This document shows, piece after piece, positions 1 to 7,380 of a stretch of DNA of 11,681 nt. The DNA is from an uncultured Actinoplanes sp. (GTDB lineage: Bacteria; Actinomycetota; Actinomycetes; Mycobacteriales; Micromonosporaceae): positions 1-11,681 of the forward strand of contig CAKUMG010000093.1 in assembly GCA_934667465.1 (NCBI GenBank), written 5' to 3'. The notes below the pieces were generated by a model. The model was not told where the DNA came from. It saw nothing but the letters and a program-made list of their open reading frames with translations, and made no database searches. Within the stretch, counting starts at the first letter, position 1. Each line of letters opens with the position of its first letter. The position numbers were made by a program, and so were the translations under genes.

Positions 1-677
1 TCCGGACCATGCTGCACGACCGCCGGGTGCTGCTGGTGCTCGACGACGTGTACGACGAGGCGCAGGTCCGCCCGCTGCTGCCGGCCGGCGCGTCGGCGGT
101 GGTGCTGATGACCGCCCGGCGGCCGCTGAGCGGGCTCGACGCCGCGGAGCGGATCCGGCTCGACGTGCTCCCCCACCATCAGGCGTGGGAGATGCTGGCC
201 ACCTCGGCCGGACAGCGCCGGGTCACCGCGGACCCGGCGGCCATCGACGAGCTGGTCCGGGTGTGCGGGCAGTGGCCCCTGGCGCTGCGGGTCGCGGGCA
301 ACCGGCTCGCCAGCCGGCCGGCGTGGGGCATCCGTTACCTGCTGGACCGGCTCCGCGACCAGCGCCGGCGGCTCGCGCTGCTGCACGCCGGCGACCTCGA
401 CCTGCGGGCCGCGTTCACGGAGTCCTACCGGCAGCTGCCGCCCGCCACCGCCACGGTCTTCCGCAGCGCCGCCGCCATCCCGGGCTACGACTTCGGCGCC
501 GCCCAGGCAGCCGCCGCGGCCGGAACCGGCGAGGAGGAGGCAGCGGCCGCCTGCGAGGAGCTCGTCGACGCCGGGTTGCTCCGCCAGGTCACCGCCGACC
601 GCTACAGCTTCCACGAGCTGGTCCGCTCGTTCGCCGCCCAGTGCCCGCAGACCGACTCCCGCCCCGTCACCGCCTGA
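1..677 (+). CDS. AfsR/SARP-type NB-ARC transcriptional regulator, C-terminal part
   Basis: The frame is open to the left edge (first full codon at base 3), so the N-terminus lies outside; the Met codon at 9 is internal to the fold and unlikely to be the start. The visible part is the second half of an NB-ARC (STAND) ATPase module: a Walker B strand (RVLLVLDDV, about 24-50), an Arg-containing sensor segment (VVLMTARRPL, about 99-128), the GLPL-like motif (CGQWPLALRVAGNRL, about 264-308) and a winged-helix segment ending in SFHELVRSFAAQ. The protein stops soon after the winged helix, so there is no C-terminal TPR array. Actinobacterial proteins with this module usually carry an N-terminal OmpR-type DNA-binding domain and activate antibiotic clusters; that domain is not visible, so 'SARP' is inferred. 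The gene converges on the polyketide operon and could be its activator. A plain NB-ARC ATPase without a SARP head remains possible. Confidence 0.8.
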   Translation, partial: RTMLHDRRVLLVLDDVYDEAQVRPLLPAGASAVVLMTARRPLSGLDAAERIRLDVLPHHQAWEMLATSAGQRRVTADPAAIDELVRVCGQWPLALRVAGNRLASRPAWGIRYLLDRLRDQRRRLALLHAGDLDLRAAFTESYRQLPPATATVFRSAAAIPGYDFGAAQAAAAAGTGEEEAAAACEELVDAGLLRQVTADRYSFHELVRSFAAQCPQTDSRPVTA

Positions 678-690
678 CCCCGCCAAGGAC

Positions 691-850
691 CCCACACGCG
701 GCACCGCCCGACCACCGCACGCCCGCCTACGCCGCCCCGCGCAACACCCGACCACCATGGGCCCGGCAACGCCGCCCCGCGCAACACCCGACCACCGTGG
801 GCCCGGCAACGCCGCCCCGCGCAACACCCGACCACCGCGGGCCTGGCAGG
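691..850. repeat. 40-bp tandem repeat, 3 near-identical units plus 1 degenerate
   Basis: Units at 731-770, 771-810 and 811-850 share a 40-bp period. The first two differ only at 757 versus 797 (a/g). The third differs from the second at 838, then diverges at 844 and 849-850. The preceding 40 bp (691-730) align in the same phase without indels at about 26 of 40 positions, so it is a decayed fourth copy. Each unit contains gcaacacccgaccacc followed by gggcccggcaac. The plus strand is C-rich and the minus strand, which is the transcript strand of the convergent operon, is G-rich. Units abut directly with no spacers. The array fills most of the 187-bp gap between two convergent genes. Its function is unknown; a transcription-collision or termination zone is possible, but no clean intrinsic hairpin is visible. 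Confidence 0.9.
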
Positions 851-864
851 CGGCGCGGGGGCGG

Positions 865-1617
865 TCAGCGCGTCGCGCGGACGACGAAGGTCTTGACCGC
901 GGCCGGGATCATCGGCGCCGGCTGGACGTCGACGGTGAAGCCGCGCCCCGCCAGCAGCGTGCGGATCGCCGCGAGCCGCCCGCCCAGGTCCTGCGCCTCG
1001 AGCACCACGTGCTGGATCAGCGGCCAGTGCTCGTCGTCGATGCCGCGGAGCACGTCGAGCTCGGCGCCCTCCACGTCGATCTTGAGCAGGTCGACGTCGC
1101 GGCCCGCGGCCAGGAAGGTGGAGAGGCGGTGCACCTCGGCGGCGACCGGGTGGCCGGTCAGCCCCCGGACGACCTGCTCCGGCGGCTCGAACTCGACCAT
1201 GACCGACCGCTGCAGCTCCTTCTCCTCCGGGTAGCGCGTGGAGTTGCCGGGCAGCAGGGGGTAGAACGTGAACTCGACCCGTTCCTCGTGCTCGGCGCCC
1301 AGCGCGCACTCCTCGATGCGCACGTCGGCGAAACCGTGCAGGTCGGCGTTGCGGCGCAGCGCCTTCAACGTCTCGGGCATCGGCTCGAACGCGAGGATCT
1401 CGGCCCGCGGCCGCTGCTGCCGGATGAAGTAGGAGAACAACCCGATGTTGGCGCCGACGTCCACGATGAACGCCTCCTCCGGCAGCGCCAGCCCGGAGTA
1501 GCAGCCATGCTCGAAGATCTCTTCGTAGACCCAGCGCGCCTCGGACTCGCTCGGCGCCCAAAAGGACAGCCCAGAACCCAGCCCGGGACCCAGCTCGACG
1601 CGACGAAGTGTGCTCAC
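865..1617 (-). CDS. FkbM-family SAM-dependent methyltransferase
   Basis: The product has 250 aa. The N-terminal stretch (PSESEARWVYEEIF, about residues 22-35) resembles FkbM-like methyltransferases of PKS/NRPS clusters. The SAM-binding motif I is VDVGANIG (52-59), the acidic loop is FEP (78-80), and the FkbM signature LLKIDVEGAELDVLRGI is at 177-193. FkbM enzymes usually methylate hydroxyl groups, so an O-methyl tailoring step on the polyketide or its acceptor is inferred. The GTG start at 1617 is chosen because GGAGGAG lies just upstream and the start overlaps the MATE stop by 4 bp (GTGA, 1614-1617). A longer reading from the ATG at 1701 would run 88 bp into the MATE gene. It is the last gene of the operon and converges on the NB-ARC regulator. 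Family call is strong; substrate unknown. Confidence 0.9.
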   Translation of the reverse strand: MSTLRRVELGPGLGSGLSFWAPSESEARWVYEEIFEHGCYSGLALPEEAFIVDVGANIGLFSYFIRQQRPRAEILAFEPMPETLKALRRNADLHGFADVRIEECALGAEHEERVEFTFYPLLPGNSTRYPEEKELQRSVMVEFEPPEQVVRGLTGHPVAAEVHRLSTFLAAGRDVDLLKIDVEGAELDVLRGIDDEHWPLIQHVVLEAQDLGGRLAAIRTLLAGRGFTVDVQPAPMIPAAVKTFVVRATR

Positions 1618-2906
1618 AGTCTCCTCCAAGAGAGAGCGGTGTACGCGGCACCCACCAGCCAGCCGGCGACGATCGCCCAGAGGATGCCGTCGACGCCCCA
1701 CCAGACGCCGAACAGGTACGACAGGGGCAGCCGGACGACGACGAACGACAGGATCGTGCAGATCAGCGGCACCACCGGCCGGCCGATGCCGGTCAGCCAG
1801 CCGTGCGCCACGACCATCACGGTGTAGGACACGAGGAACGGCCCGGTGATCTCGAGGTAGCGGACGATCACCTCCTGGGTCGCCGGGTCACCGCCGAACG
1901 CGGCCGCGATCGCCGTGCGGCCCAGCAGCATGCCGGCGGAGACGACGGCGGTCAGCGCGACGGTGAGGCCGAGCGTCTGCCGTACGCCGTCGCGGATCCG
2001 GTCGGCCCGCCCCGCCCCCCGGTTCTGCGCCACGAACGTCATGAGCGCGCCGGACAGATTGAGGAACACCAGGCCCAGGAACAGCTCCAGCCGGGCCACG
2101 ACCGTGACCGCCGCGAGCGCCACCTCCCCGTACGGCGTGACGATCGCGACCAGGGCGAGCACCCCGAGCCCGATCAGCAGCTGCTGGGTCCCCATCGGCA
2201 GGCCGAGCCGCAGCGTCTTGCGCAGCTCCTCGCCGAGCCCGTTCGCCGGGACCGCGGCCGGCCGCCAGATGCGGCGCACCTGCCCCAGCGCGACGCCGAG
2301 CCCGATCAGGTTGGCGACCCCGGTCGCGACCGCCGCGCCCACGATCCCCTGCCCCAGCGGGCCGACGAACCACCACACCAGGGCGGCGTTGAGCACGCTG
2401 GTCAGTATCGTGACCGACATCGCCGAGCCGGGGTCGCCGAGCCCGCGCTGCACCGCCGTGACGGCGCCGAGCCCGAAGACGGCCGGCAGCCCGGCGGCGA
2501 GCGCGATCAGGAACCGCCGGGAGTCGGCGGCGACCGGCTCCGGCACGCCGATGAGCTGCAGCAGCGGGCCGGCGAGCAGCAGGGTCAGCACCAGGCACGC
2601 GGCCGACCAGGCCGCCGTGAGCAGGATCAGCCCGTACGCGACGTGGCGGTCCGGGGCGGCGCCCGCGCCCACCCGGTGCCCCAGCCGCACCGCGCAGGCC
2701 GTCGCGATGCCGATGAACACGGCGTTGAGCAAGGTGAACAGGGGCTGGCTGGCGCCCACGGCGGCCAGCCCCGGCATGCCCAGGTGCTGCCCGACGATGG
2801 CGCTGTCGACGAGCAGGTAGCCCTGCTGGGCGAGGTTGGCGACGCCGAGGGGGAGGCCGAACCGGACGATGCCCGCCAGGACCGGCCCCCGCGTCAGGTC
2901 GTTCAC
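1614..2906 (-). CDS. MATE-family multidrug/toxin exporter
   Basis: The product is a 430-aa, very hydrophobic membrane protein with two homologous halves and about twelve transmembrane segments, the usual MATE size. The N-terminal half carries VDSAIVGQHLGMPGLAAVG (33-51), the typical first-half MATE motif; the second half carries FVAQNRGAGRADRIRDG (291-307), the characteristic QN-GAG motif. MATE proteins exchange Na+ or H+ for organic compounds across the cytoplasmic membrane, so export of, and self-resistance to, the polyketide product is inferred. The GTG start at 2906 overlaps the PKS stop (GTGA, 2903-2906). Only a weak G-rich sequence precedes it, so translation probably depends on coupling to the PKS. 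Its stop overlaps the FkbM start by 4 bp. Confidence 0.93.
   Translation of the reverse strand: MNDLTRGPVLAGIVRFGLPLGVANLAQQGYLLVDSAIVGQHLGMPGLAAVGASQPLFTLLNAVFIGIATACAVRLGHRVGAGAAPDRHVAYGLILLTAAWSAACLVLTLLLAGPLLQLIGVPEPVAADSRRFLIALAAGLPAVFGLGAVTAVQRGLGDPGSAMSVTILTSVLNAALVWWFVGPLGQGIVGAAVATGVANLIGLGVALGQVRRIWRPAAVPANGLGEELRKTLRLGLPMGTQQLLIGLGVLALVAIVTPYGEVALAAVTVVARLELFLGLVFLNLSGALMTFVAQNRGAGRADRIRDGVRQTLGLTVALTAVVSAGMLLGRTAIAAAFGGDPATQEVIVRYLEITGPFLVSYTVMVVAHGWLTGIGRPVVPLICTILSFVVVRLPLSYLFGVWWGVDGILWAIVAGWLVGAAYTALSWRRL
1621..1627 (-). promoter_or_regulatory. Ribosome binding site deciding the FkbM gene start
   Basis: On the minus strand GGAGGAG is followed by ACT and the GTG at 1617. It lies inside the 3' end of the MATE gene and fixes the start at the GTG rather than at the ATG at 1701. 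Confidence 0.75.
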
Positions 2907-5900
2907 CCCGCCGCCACCGGTTCCCGGTCATCGGCCCCCGTGCCCTCTCCCGGGCCGCCGTCCCCGGGGACGGGATCCCCGGGGAGGAGGTCGCCGGGCT
3001 CGTGGGTCTCGTCGAGGAAGCGCGCGACCCCGGCCACGTTGCGCTCGGTCAGCAGGTCGATCGCGTCGAACGGCGTGCCCAGGCAGGCGCTGATGTGGTT
3101 GGCCACGGTGAGCGCGGAGACGGAGTCGGCGCCCATGTCGCGGAAGTCGGCGGTCACGTCGACCGTGGCGAAGCCGAAGGCGTGCGCGACGCAGCGGCCC
3201 ACCATCCACTCCCGGTCGGTGTAGGCGCCGCCGGGGCGCCCGGTGAGCTCGACAGTGGTCGCGGCGACGGCTTCCCGGATGCGGCCGGTCGCCTGCCGGG
3301 CACGCTCCTCCAGGGCGGCCATGCCCCGGTCGATCCGCTCGCGGATGGCGGGCTCGATGGCGAGCGGGTAGCGGGTGATGAAGTGCATCAGCTCGTGGCC
3401 GTAGTTGATCTCCCCAGCGAAGATCCGCCGGCGCCGCGAGCGGAGGCCGGCATCGACCAGGGCGGTGCCTTGCGCGGTCCGGATCGCCTTGAACGACATG
3501 TCCTGGCCGATGCCGTAGTCGACGGCCATGCCGATCTCCTTCCACGCGACCCAGTCGATGGCCAACACGTGGCAGGCCGGGTCGGTGTTGGCCATGGCGA
3601 GGTTGTCCAGATAGAAGTTGGCGGCCGCGTAGTCCGACTGCCCGATCGCCGGCATGCTGGCCGCGACCGACGACAGGTGCAGCACGAAGTCGGGCCGGTC
3701 GCCGGCGGTGAGCCGGTCGAGCAGGAACGCGCCGTGCATCTTGGGGCGCAGCACCGCCTCGAACTGCCCGACCTCCTGGTCGACGACCGGGTTGGTGCCC
3801 GGCACGCCGGCCGCGTGCACGATGCCGTCGAGCCGGCCGTGCCGCTGCCGGATGCCCGCGACGACGGCCGCGATCTGCTCCGGGTCGGCGACGTCCACGG
3901 CCGCCACGGTCACCGCCGCGCCGAGGGCGGTCATCTCGCGGACGGCGCGGATCCGGCCGGCCGTCGCACCGGCGGGGTCGGCGGCGAGCACGGCCTCCCA
4001 CTCCGGCTCGGGCGGCAGGCCGGTGCGGCTGAGCAGGGTGAGGTGCACGTCCGGCTGGGCCGCCGCGAACGAGCGGGCGATGGCCAGGCCGAGCGAGCCG
4101 GTGCCGCCGGTGATCAGGTAGGCGCCGCCCGAGCGCAGGTAGGGCCGGCTGTGCCCGGGCTCCTCCACCTCGGGCAGCTCGGCGAAGTATTCGTGGTGGC
4201 GGGTCCCGCCGCGCAGCACGAAGATGCCGGGGTCGGTGCAGAGCAGCTCGTCGCGCAGCCGGTCGGCCGGCACCTCGTCGTCCACGTCGGCCACCCGGAC
4301 CGTCAGGTACGGGTATTCGCGCGCGATCGATTTCGCCAGCCCCACGAGCGAGCCGTTCTCGGTCACCACGCCCGGCTCCCCCTGCTCCACCGCGACCGCC
4401 CGCCGGGTGACCGCCGTGACCGTGAGCCGCCCGCCGGCCGCCATCAGCGCCTTGCCGAGCATCAGCAGCGACGACAGGTTCTTGTGCACCCGGGCGTCGA
4501 ACGTGGCCAGGTCCCCGGCGGCGCCGGTCTCGAACGCGAGCGCGTGGACGACATGCGTGTATTCCTGGTCCACGGCGTCGTCGGCGAGCCGCTCGAAGTC
4601 GTCCTCGTCGAGCCGGAAGTCCTCGCCGAGCCGCAGCACCGTGGCGTCCGCGGGCAACGCGGCGGCGAGGGCCCGGTCGGCGCCGCACCCCGGGTCGACG
4701 AGCGCGAGCACCTTGGCGCCCGCCACGGGGGCCGGGGCGGGATCGGTGGGCGCGAACCCGACCTCGTGCGTGGCGGTGTAGGACACCTGCTCCTCGCGCC
4801 CGCCGCCCCAGCGCGCCGCCCAGTCGGCGGGCCAGTCGATCCAGCAGCGCTGCTCGTCGAACTCGTAGCCGGGGAGCGTGACGATGCGCGGGCGGTCCGG
4901 CCCGTACGGCGCGAGCAGGTCCACCTCCTTGCCGGCCAGGTAGTCGTCGCGCAGGGCGGAGGACGGGCCGGTCGCCGGGGCGCCGTCGGCGTGCGCGGCG
5001 AGCTGGGCGCGGAGCTCCGCGAGGTCCCGGACGAGGAACGCGATTCGCTGCCGGTGGCCGGCCCGCGAGACGTTGGTGGTCCAGCAGATGTCGGCGAGCG
5101 ACTTGCCCGCCGCCGGGCCGTCGCCGAGCCAGTCGAGATAGCGGTCGACGAGGCGGCGCAGGGAGTTCTCGGTGCGGGCGCTCAGCGTGAACAGGTGCGG
5201 GCCGGTGCTCACGGTCGCGGGCGGCGCCGCGTATTCCTCGAGGACCACGTGCGAGTTGGTGCCGCCGAGGCCGAACGCGCTCACCCCGGCCCGGCGCGGG
5301 GTCGCACCCTCCGGCCACGGCCGCGCCGCGTCCGGCAGATAAATCGGGGCGTTGGCGAAGTCGAGCCGCGGGTTGGGGGTGGTGAGGCCGGCCAGCGGCG
5401 GCAGCTCCCGCTCGCGCAGGGTCAGGACGGTCTTGATCAGGCCGACGACGCCGGAGCCCTCGAACAGGTGCCCGATGTTGGCCTTGACCGTGCCGGCCGC
5501 GCAGATGCCGGTGGCTTCGGTGTGCTCGCGGAACGCCCGCTGCAGCCCGTCGAACTCGATGGGATCGCCGACCCGCGTGGCGGTGCCGTGCGCCTCGAGA
5601 TAGCCGATGGTCTCCGGCTGCACGCCCGCCCGCTCCCAGGCGGCGAGCAGCAGCCGGGCCTGGGCCGCGGCGTCCGGGGTGGTCATGCTGTCGGAGTGCC
5701 CGTCGTGGTTGACGGCGCTGCCCTTGATGACGGCGTGGATCTGGTCGCCGTCGGCCACCGCCCTATCGAGCAGCTTGAGCACCACGACGCCGGAACCCTC
5801 GCCGTAGCCCGTGCCGTCGGCGTCCGCGTCGAAGGTGCGGGTCATGCCGTCGGACGACTCGATGCCGATCCGGGTGTTGGGGTGCCGCACCGGGGCGAGC

Positions 5901-6538
5901 ACGATCCGGGAGCCGGCCACCACCGCCATCTCGCAGTCGCCGGCCCGCAGCGCATTGCCGGCCAGGTGGACCGCGACCAGCGAGGCCGAGCAGGCGCTGT
6001 CGACGACCATGCTGGGTCCGCGCAGATCCATCAGGTAGGACAGCCGGTTGGCCAGCATCGTGGTGATGTTGCCGGTCAGGCCGAGCTGGGTCAGCGTCGG
6101 GTCGATCCGGCAGCAGTACTCGAGGTAGGACGAGCCCGGGTTCGCGGCGAAGCCGACGTAGACGCCGGTGCGCGAGCCGGCCACGCGGTCGCCGGTGTAG
6201 CCGGCGTCCTCGAGCGCGAGATACATGGTGCGCAGGATGAGCCGCTGGTGCGGGTCGGCCACGCTCGCCTGCTTCGGCGTCATCTGGAAGAACTCGGGGT
6301 CGAAGGAGTCGACCCGGTCCAGATAGGAGCCGTCGTGGAAGGCGATCGAGCGCTCGGTCCACTCGGTGATCGCGGAGTCGCGCTGGTATTCGACGTAGCC
6401 CTCGATGTCGTCCCGGCGGTGCGCCGGGAACGGCCGGGTCAGGGTGCGGCCGGTGCGGATGATCTGCCAGAAGTCGTGGAGGCTGCGCGCCTCCGGGACC
6501 TCCACGGACATACCGATGATCGCGATGTCGTGCGCCAT
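2903..6538 (-). CDS. AT-less (trans-AT) type I polyketide synthase, KS-KR-ACP
   Basis: The product has 1211 aa. The ketosynthase spans about 1-437 with the full catalytic triad: Cys183 in VDSACSASLVAVH, His317 in EAHGTATRVGDP and His357 in KANIGHLFEGSG. A linker (about 445-570) has features of trans-AT PKS flanking regions: SLADICWTTNVSRAG, then YLAGKEVDLLAPY and LPGYEFDEQRCW. No acyltransferase active site (GHSxG) occurs. The ketoreductase (structural part about 585-800, catalytic about 801-1045) has the NADPH motif TGGTGSLG (810-817), Lys933, Ser957, Tyr970 and Asn974. The acyl carrier protein (about 1105-1178) has its phosphopantetheine serine at 1139 in DMGADSVSAL. A PGD-rich tail follows. 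No dehydratase, enoylreductase, methyltransferase or thioesterase domain is visible. ATG 6538 is chosen because it starts the canonical KS N-terminus (HDIAIIGMSVEVPE) and has GAGGT 4 nt upstream overlapping the AT1 stop. It likely uses AT1/AT2 in trans; number of extension rounds unknown. Confidence 0.95.
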   Translation of the reverse strand: MAHDIAIIGMSVEVPEARSLHDFWQIIRTGRTLTRPFPAHRRDDIEGYVEYQRDSAITEWTERSIAFHDGSYLDRVDSFDPEFFQMTPKQASVADPHQRLILRTMYLALEDAGYTGDRVAGSRTGVYVGFAANPGSSYLEYCCRIDPTLTQLGLTGNITTMLANRLSYLMDLRGPSMVVDSACSASLVAVHLAGNALRAGDCEMAVVAGSRIVLAPVRHPNTRIGIESSDGMTRTFDADADGTGYGEGSGVVVLKLLDRAVADGDQIHAVIKGSAVNHDGHSDSMTTPDAAAQARLLLAAWERAGVQPETIGYLEAHGTATRVGDPIEFDGLQRAFREHTEATGICAAGTVKANIGHLFEGSGVVGLIKTVLTLRERELPPLAGLTTPNPRLDFANAPIYLPDAARPWPEGATPRRAGVSAFGLGGTNSHVVLEEYAAPPATVSTGPHLFTLSARTENSLRRLVDRYLDWLGDGPAAGKSLADICWTTNVSRAGHRQRIAFLVRDLAELRAQLAAHADGAPATGPSSALRDDYLAGKEVDLLAPYGPDRPRIVTLPGYEFDEQRCWIDWPADWAARWGGGREEQVSYTATHEVGFAPTDPAPAPVAGAKVLALVDPGCGADRALAAALPADATVLRLGEDFRLDEDDFERLADDAVDQEYTHVVHALAFETGAAGDLATFDARVHKNLSSLLMLGKALMAAGGRLTVTAVTRRAVAVEQGEPGVVTENGSLVGLAKSIAREYPYLTVRVADVDDEVPADRLRDELLCTDPGIFVLRGGTRHHEYFAELPEVEEPGHSRPYLRSGGAYLITGGTGSLGLAIARSFAAAQPDVHLTLLSRTGLPPEPEWEAVLAADPAGATAGRIRAVREMTALGAAVTVAAVDVADPEQIAAVVAGIRQRHGRLDGIVHAAGVPGTNPVVDQEVGQFEAVLRPKMHGAFLLDRLTAGDRPDFVLHLSSVAASMPAIGQSDYAAANFYLDNLAMANTDPACHVLAIDWVAWKEIGMAVDYGIGQDMSFKAIRTAQGTALVDAGLRSRRRRIFAGEINYGHELMHFITRYPLAIEPAIRERIDRGMAALEERARQATGRIREAVAATTVELTGRPGGAYTDREWMVGRCVAHAFGFATVDVTADFRDMGADSVSALTVANHISACLGTPFDAIDLLTERNVAGVARFLDETHEPGDLLPGDPVPGDGGPGEGTGADDREPVAAG
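2960..2985. repeat. Duplicated self-complementary tccccgggga motif in the PKS 3' end
   Basis: The 10-bp palindrome tccccgggga occurs at 2961-2970 and again at 2976-2985; the first extends to a perfect 12-bp palindrome, gtccccggggac (2960-2971). It encodes part of a Pro-Gly-Asp-rich tail after the ACP and lies about 55-80 nt upstream of the MATE start on the transcript. Most likely it reflects small codon-level duplications; an mRNA structure affecting coupling is possible. Confidence 0.6.
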
Positions 6539-6540
6539 GG

Positions 6541-7380
6541 CTACCTCGCCGTTCGGATCTGGCTCATGAGGGTGGTCAGGGTGGTGCCGTTCACCTCGTC
6601 GACGTCCGTGACACCGGCGGCGCGCAGGGCCTGGACCGTGCGCACCCACTCGACGGGCTCGGCGATCTGCCGGCTCAGCAGCTCGGCGGCCCGGGCCGGG
6701 TCGAAGACGTCGGCGGTGACGCTGGACATGACGGGGGTGTCCCCGGCCGCGAACGGCACGTCGGCGAGCACGCGGGCGAACTCCTCGCGCACCGGCGCCA
6801 TCAGCGGGGTGTGGAACGGGCCGCTCACCGCGAGCGGGGTGACCTTGCCCGCGCCGGCCTCCCGGACGGCCTCGATCGCCCGGCGCAGCTCGCCCCGGTC
6901 GCCCGCGATCACCACCTGCCGGTCGGAGTTGCGGTTGGCCACGTGCACCCGTCGCAGGCCGGCGCCGCGCAGCGTGCCCTCGACGAGCCGGGCGGGCAGC
7001 CCGGTGACCGCCGCCATCGCGCCGCCGGTCACCGCGGCCATCAGCTCGGCCCGCCGGGCGACGAGCCGCAGCCCGGTCATCAGGTCGAGCACGCCCGCGG
7101 CCTGCAGGGCGTTGTATTCGCCGAGGCTGTGCCCGGCGAACCAGGCGTAGCGGCCCGGGGTGAGCCGCTCGCGGGCGGCCAGCGCGTTGACGAGATAGAC
7201 GGCCGGCTGCGCATAGCGGGTGTCGGCCAGCCGGCCGTCCGGGTCGTCGCGGCACAGCTCCGCGACGGACCAGCCCAGCACCTCGTCGGCCTGCGCCACG
7301 AGCTCCTTGGCGTCGTCGAACAGCTCGTCGCCCATGCCCCTGCGCTGGACGCCCTGACCGGGGAAGACCAGTCCGATCAT
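6541..7380 (-). CDS. Stand-alone malonyl-CoA:ACP acyltransferase, FabD-like (trans-AT, AT1)
   Basis: The product has 279 aa, close to FabD length. It opens with the oxyanion motif VFPGQGVQ (Gln9), followed by the nucleophile Ser85 in AGHSLGEY, Arg110 (exactly 25 residues later, as in FabD) and the catalytic His190 in SGPFHTPLM. The Phe before His fits malonyl specificity in AT families. One oddity is the C-terminus, where the usual ExGPGxxL loop reads DEVNGTTLTTL. It sits 2 nt upstream of a PKS that lacks its own AT, so it most likely loads malonyl onto that ACP in trans. The ATG start at 7380 has AGGAGGA 4 nt upstream and overlaps the AT2 stop (ATGA, 7377-7380). A role in housekeeping fatty-acid synthesis is unlikely given the operon. 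Confidence 0.92.
   Translation of the reverse strand: MIGLVFPGQGVQRRGMGDELFDDAKELVAQADEVLGWSVAELCRDDPDGRLADTRYAQPAVYLVNALAARERLTPGRYAWFAGHSLGEYNALQAAGVLDLMTGLRLVARRAELMAAVTGGAMAAVTGLPARLVEGTLRGAGLRRVHVANRNSDRQVVIAGDRGELRRAIEAVREAGAGKVTPLAVSGPFHTPLMAPVREEFARVLADVPFAAGDTPVMSSVTADVFDPARAAELLSRQIAEPVEWVRTVQALRAAGVTDVDEVNGTTLTTLMSQIRTAR

Noticed and set aside
691..850. CRISPR array
   Set aside because: The 40-bp units are contiguous with no unique spacers, and no cas gene is present.
731..850. G-quadruplex in the minus-strand repeat transcript
   Set aside because: Runs of three or more G are separated by about 8-12 nt, longer than canonical quadruplex loops.
841..851. Intrinsic terminator hairpin gcct-ggc-aggc after the FkbM gene
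   Set aside because: The stem is only 4 bp with no U-tract; not enough to call a terminator.
602..1651. Other long frames over the FkbM, MATE, AT and LCP genes
   Set aside because: They are Arg/Ala/Pro/Gly-rich, lack motifs and overlap genes with complete catalytic signatures.
3002..7150. Plus-strand open frame of 1382 codons opposite the PKS and AT1
   Set aside because: Low-complexity Arg/Gly/Val/His/Asp-rich translation with no domain; a typical antisense shadow in GC-rich DNA.
2903..7255. Longer PKS reading starting at 7255 (1450 codons)
   Set aside because: The first 239 codons are out-of-frame with the well-supported AT1 gene and give Arg/Pro/Gly-rich nonsense; the KS N-terminus and a Shine-Dalgarno place the start at 6538.
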